Below the pieces are notes generated by a model. It did not search any database. It was not told the DNA's origin and worked only from the letters and a program-made list of their open reading frames with translations. Both the position numbers and the translations under genes were made by a program. A stretch of DNA of 10,391 nucleotides from Aromatoleum sp. (GTDB lineage Bacteria; Pseudomonadota; Gammaproteobacteria; Burkholderiales; Casimicrobiaceae). The first letter of the stretch is position 1; every line of letters starts with the position of its first letter. Positions 9,399 through 10,391 of this stretch are shown piece after piece. The stretch covers positions 1 to 10,391 of the forward strand of contig JAAFGU010000055.1 of assembly GCA_010365205.1 (NCBI GenBank), written 5' to 3'.

Positions 9399-10391
9399 AT
9401 GATGGAATACCGTTCGACCGCCGCCTGGATGCGAACCTTCGCCACCCTGCTCGCCGCAGCGGCAACGCTGGGGTTGGGCGCGTGCGGCGGCGGCAGCGGC
9501 GCGCCGAACAATCCCAACGAACCCGGTCCGGTCATTCCCGCCGCTCTTCAGGTGCTTCCGGCGGTCTCGACGGCGTACGCGGGCGTGCCCGCCACGCTCA
9601 CCGTCACCGGGGGGGTGCCCCCGTACCGGGCGTTTTCGAGCAATCCTTCGATACTGCCTGTGTCACAGGCCGTCGCCGGCGATACCGTGCTGTTGCTGGG
9701 CAATGTCGTCCTCGGCGACACCGCGGTGAGCATTACCGTCCAGGACGCGGTTGGTACGCCGGTCACTGCGCAGGTTGTCGTGAAACCCGCGCCGCTCCTG
9801 CCGAACCTCATCACCATCAAACCGAACACCGACTGCCCGGCCGGCAATCTGTGCGCCGGAGGTACCGGCACCGCATCGGTGGTCGTCACCGGACCCGGGG
9901 GAGCCGGAATCCCCGGACGCCAGGTCCGGTTCGACGTGATCACCGGCAGCTTTGCCATCCAGAGTTCCGACCCGGCGCAGCCATTGGTGCAGACGCTGAC
10001 AGTGGTCAGCGACCAGTTCGGCAATGCGGTAGTCGGCATCGCCATTCCGGTCGGCGCCGTCACGCAGATCGCGACCATCCGCGCAACCGATGTGACGACG
10101 GGCAACCAGGTCACCGGCCAGTTCACCATCCAGCAGATCACCAGCGGCGCCGCCATTCTGTCGATGATTCCGAGCGGCAACACGACGATCACCGGGCCGC
10201 TCAAGGATGTATGCTCGGCGGGCGTGCGCGTGAACTTCTATATTTTCGGCGGCACGCCCCCGTATGACGTCAAGGTGCCGTTCCCGGATGCCGTCTTCCT
10301 CAACGGCGTGCCGGTGCTCACCAACGGTGGCGGGTTCACGGTAACCACCAACGGCTCGTGCTTCACTACGATGCCGTTCTCGGTGACCGAC
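9399..10391 (+). CDS. Putative lipoprotein with bacterial Ig-like repeats, 3' end outside the window
   Basis: The frame is open for 331 codons from ATG 9399 to the window edge without a stop. An AGGA lies 8 nt upstream of the first of two tandem ATGs. The N-terminus has arginines, then a hydrophobic stretch TFATLLAAAATL and the lipobox LGAC with Cys29, followed by a flexible GGGSGAPNNPNEPGP linker. This predicts lipid anchoring; glycine at +2 fits outer-membrane sorting by the E. coli rule. Three beta-rich units follow: one at about 50–130 with GGVPPY (71–76), one at about 135–247 resembling invasin-type Big_1 domains (QVRFDVITGSF, then VVSDQFGNAVV), and one from about 250 with GGTPPY (284–289), which resembles the first and is cut by the edge. 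Cysteine pairs 146/152 and 272/321 could form disulphides. I do not recognise the exact family; a surface-exposed or adhesive role is inference. It is divergent from gltB. Confidence 0.82.
   Translation, partial: MMEYRSTAAWMRTFATLLAAAATLGLGACGGGSGAPNNPNEPGPVIPAALQVLPAVSTAYAGVPATLTVTGGVPPYRAFSSNPSILPVSQAVAGDTVLLLGNVVLGDTAVSITVQDAVGTPVTAQVVVKPAPLLPNLITIKPNTDCPAGNLCAGGTGTASVVVTGPGGAGIPGRQVRFDVITGSFAIQSSDPAQPLVQTLTVVSDQFGNAVVGIAIPVGAVTQIATIRATDVTTGNQVTGQFTIQQITSGAAILSMIPSGNTTITGPLKDVCSAGVRVNFYIFGGTPPYDVKVPFPDAVFLNGVPVLTNGGGFTVTTNGSCFTTMPFSVTD

Noticed and set aside
9482..10267. Plus-strand open frame of 261 codons with a stop inside the window
   Set aside because: Out of frame with the lipoprotein, very rich in Arg and His, and lacks a ribosome binding site. 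The frame from 9399 has a signal peptide, lipobox and Ig-like pattern.

Overview
The window looks like chromosomal DNA from a GC-rich betaproteobacterium, most likely Burkholderiales or a close relative. The reasons are the protein sequences of the glutamate synthase, HemE and PriA, the hemE–priA neighbourhood, and a Kdo hydroxylase of the type described in Burkholderia. I see no phage, insertion sequence, CRISPR array, tRNA or rRNA. Most of the window is ordinary core metabolism, and I found no convincing new defence or mobile system.

Layout. Five genes lie on the minus strand and are read from right to left: gltB (9075→4357), gltD (4355→2919), kdoO (2892→1960), hemE (1898→828) and priA (403→ beyond base 1, only the N-terminal third present). 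gltB and gltD are separated by 1 nt, gltD and kdoO by 26 nt, and kdoO and hemE by 61 nt, so the first four probably form one transcription unit. A 424-nt gap before priA holds no convincing gene. It does hold two consensus DnaA boxes, one near-match, an AT-rich tract and a two-part inverted repeat. One gene lies on the plus strand, divergent from gltB: a lipoprotein with Ig-like repeats that starts at 9399 and runs off the right edge. It is easy to miss because it has no stop codon inside the window.

The divergent region (9076–9398) carries a gltB promoter candidate with a 17-bp spacer. A perfect 8-bp inverted repeat sits at its predicted transcription start, and several copies of a TGGCGAAAC-like motif lie around it.

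Function. GltB and GltD form NADPH-dependent glutamate synthase, which makes glutamate from glutamine and 2-oxoglutarate. KdoO is predicted to be a 2-oxoglutarate/Fe(II) dioxygenase that hydroxylates the outer Kdo sugar of lipopolysaccharide. HemE decarboxylates uroporphyrinogen III in haem synthesis, whose first precursor in betaproteobacteria derives from glutamate. PriA restarts stalled replication forks. A shared use of 2-oxoglutarate and glutamate by the first four is an inference from position and chemistry, not something the sequence proves.
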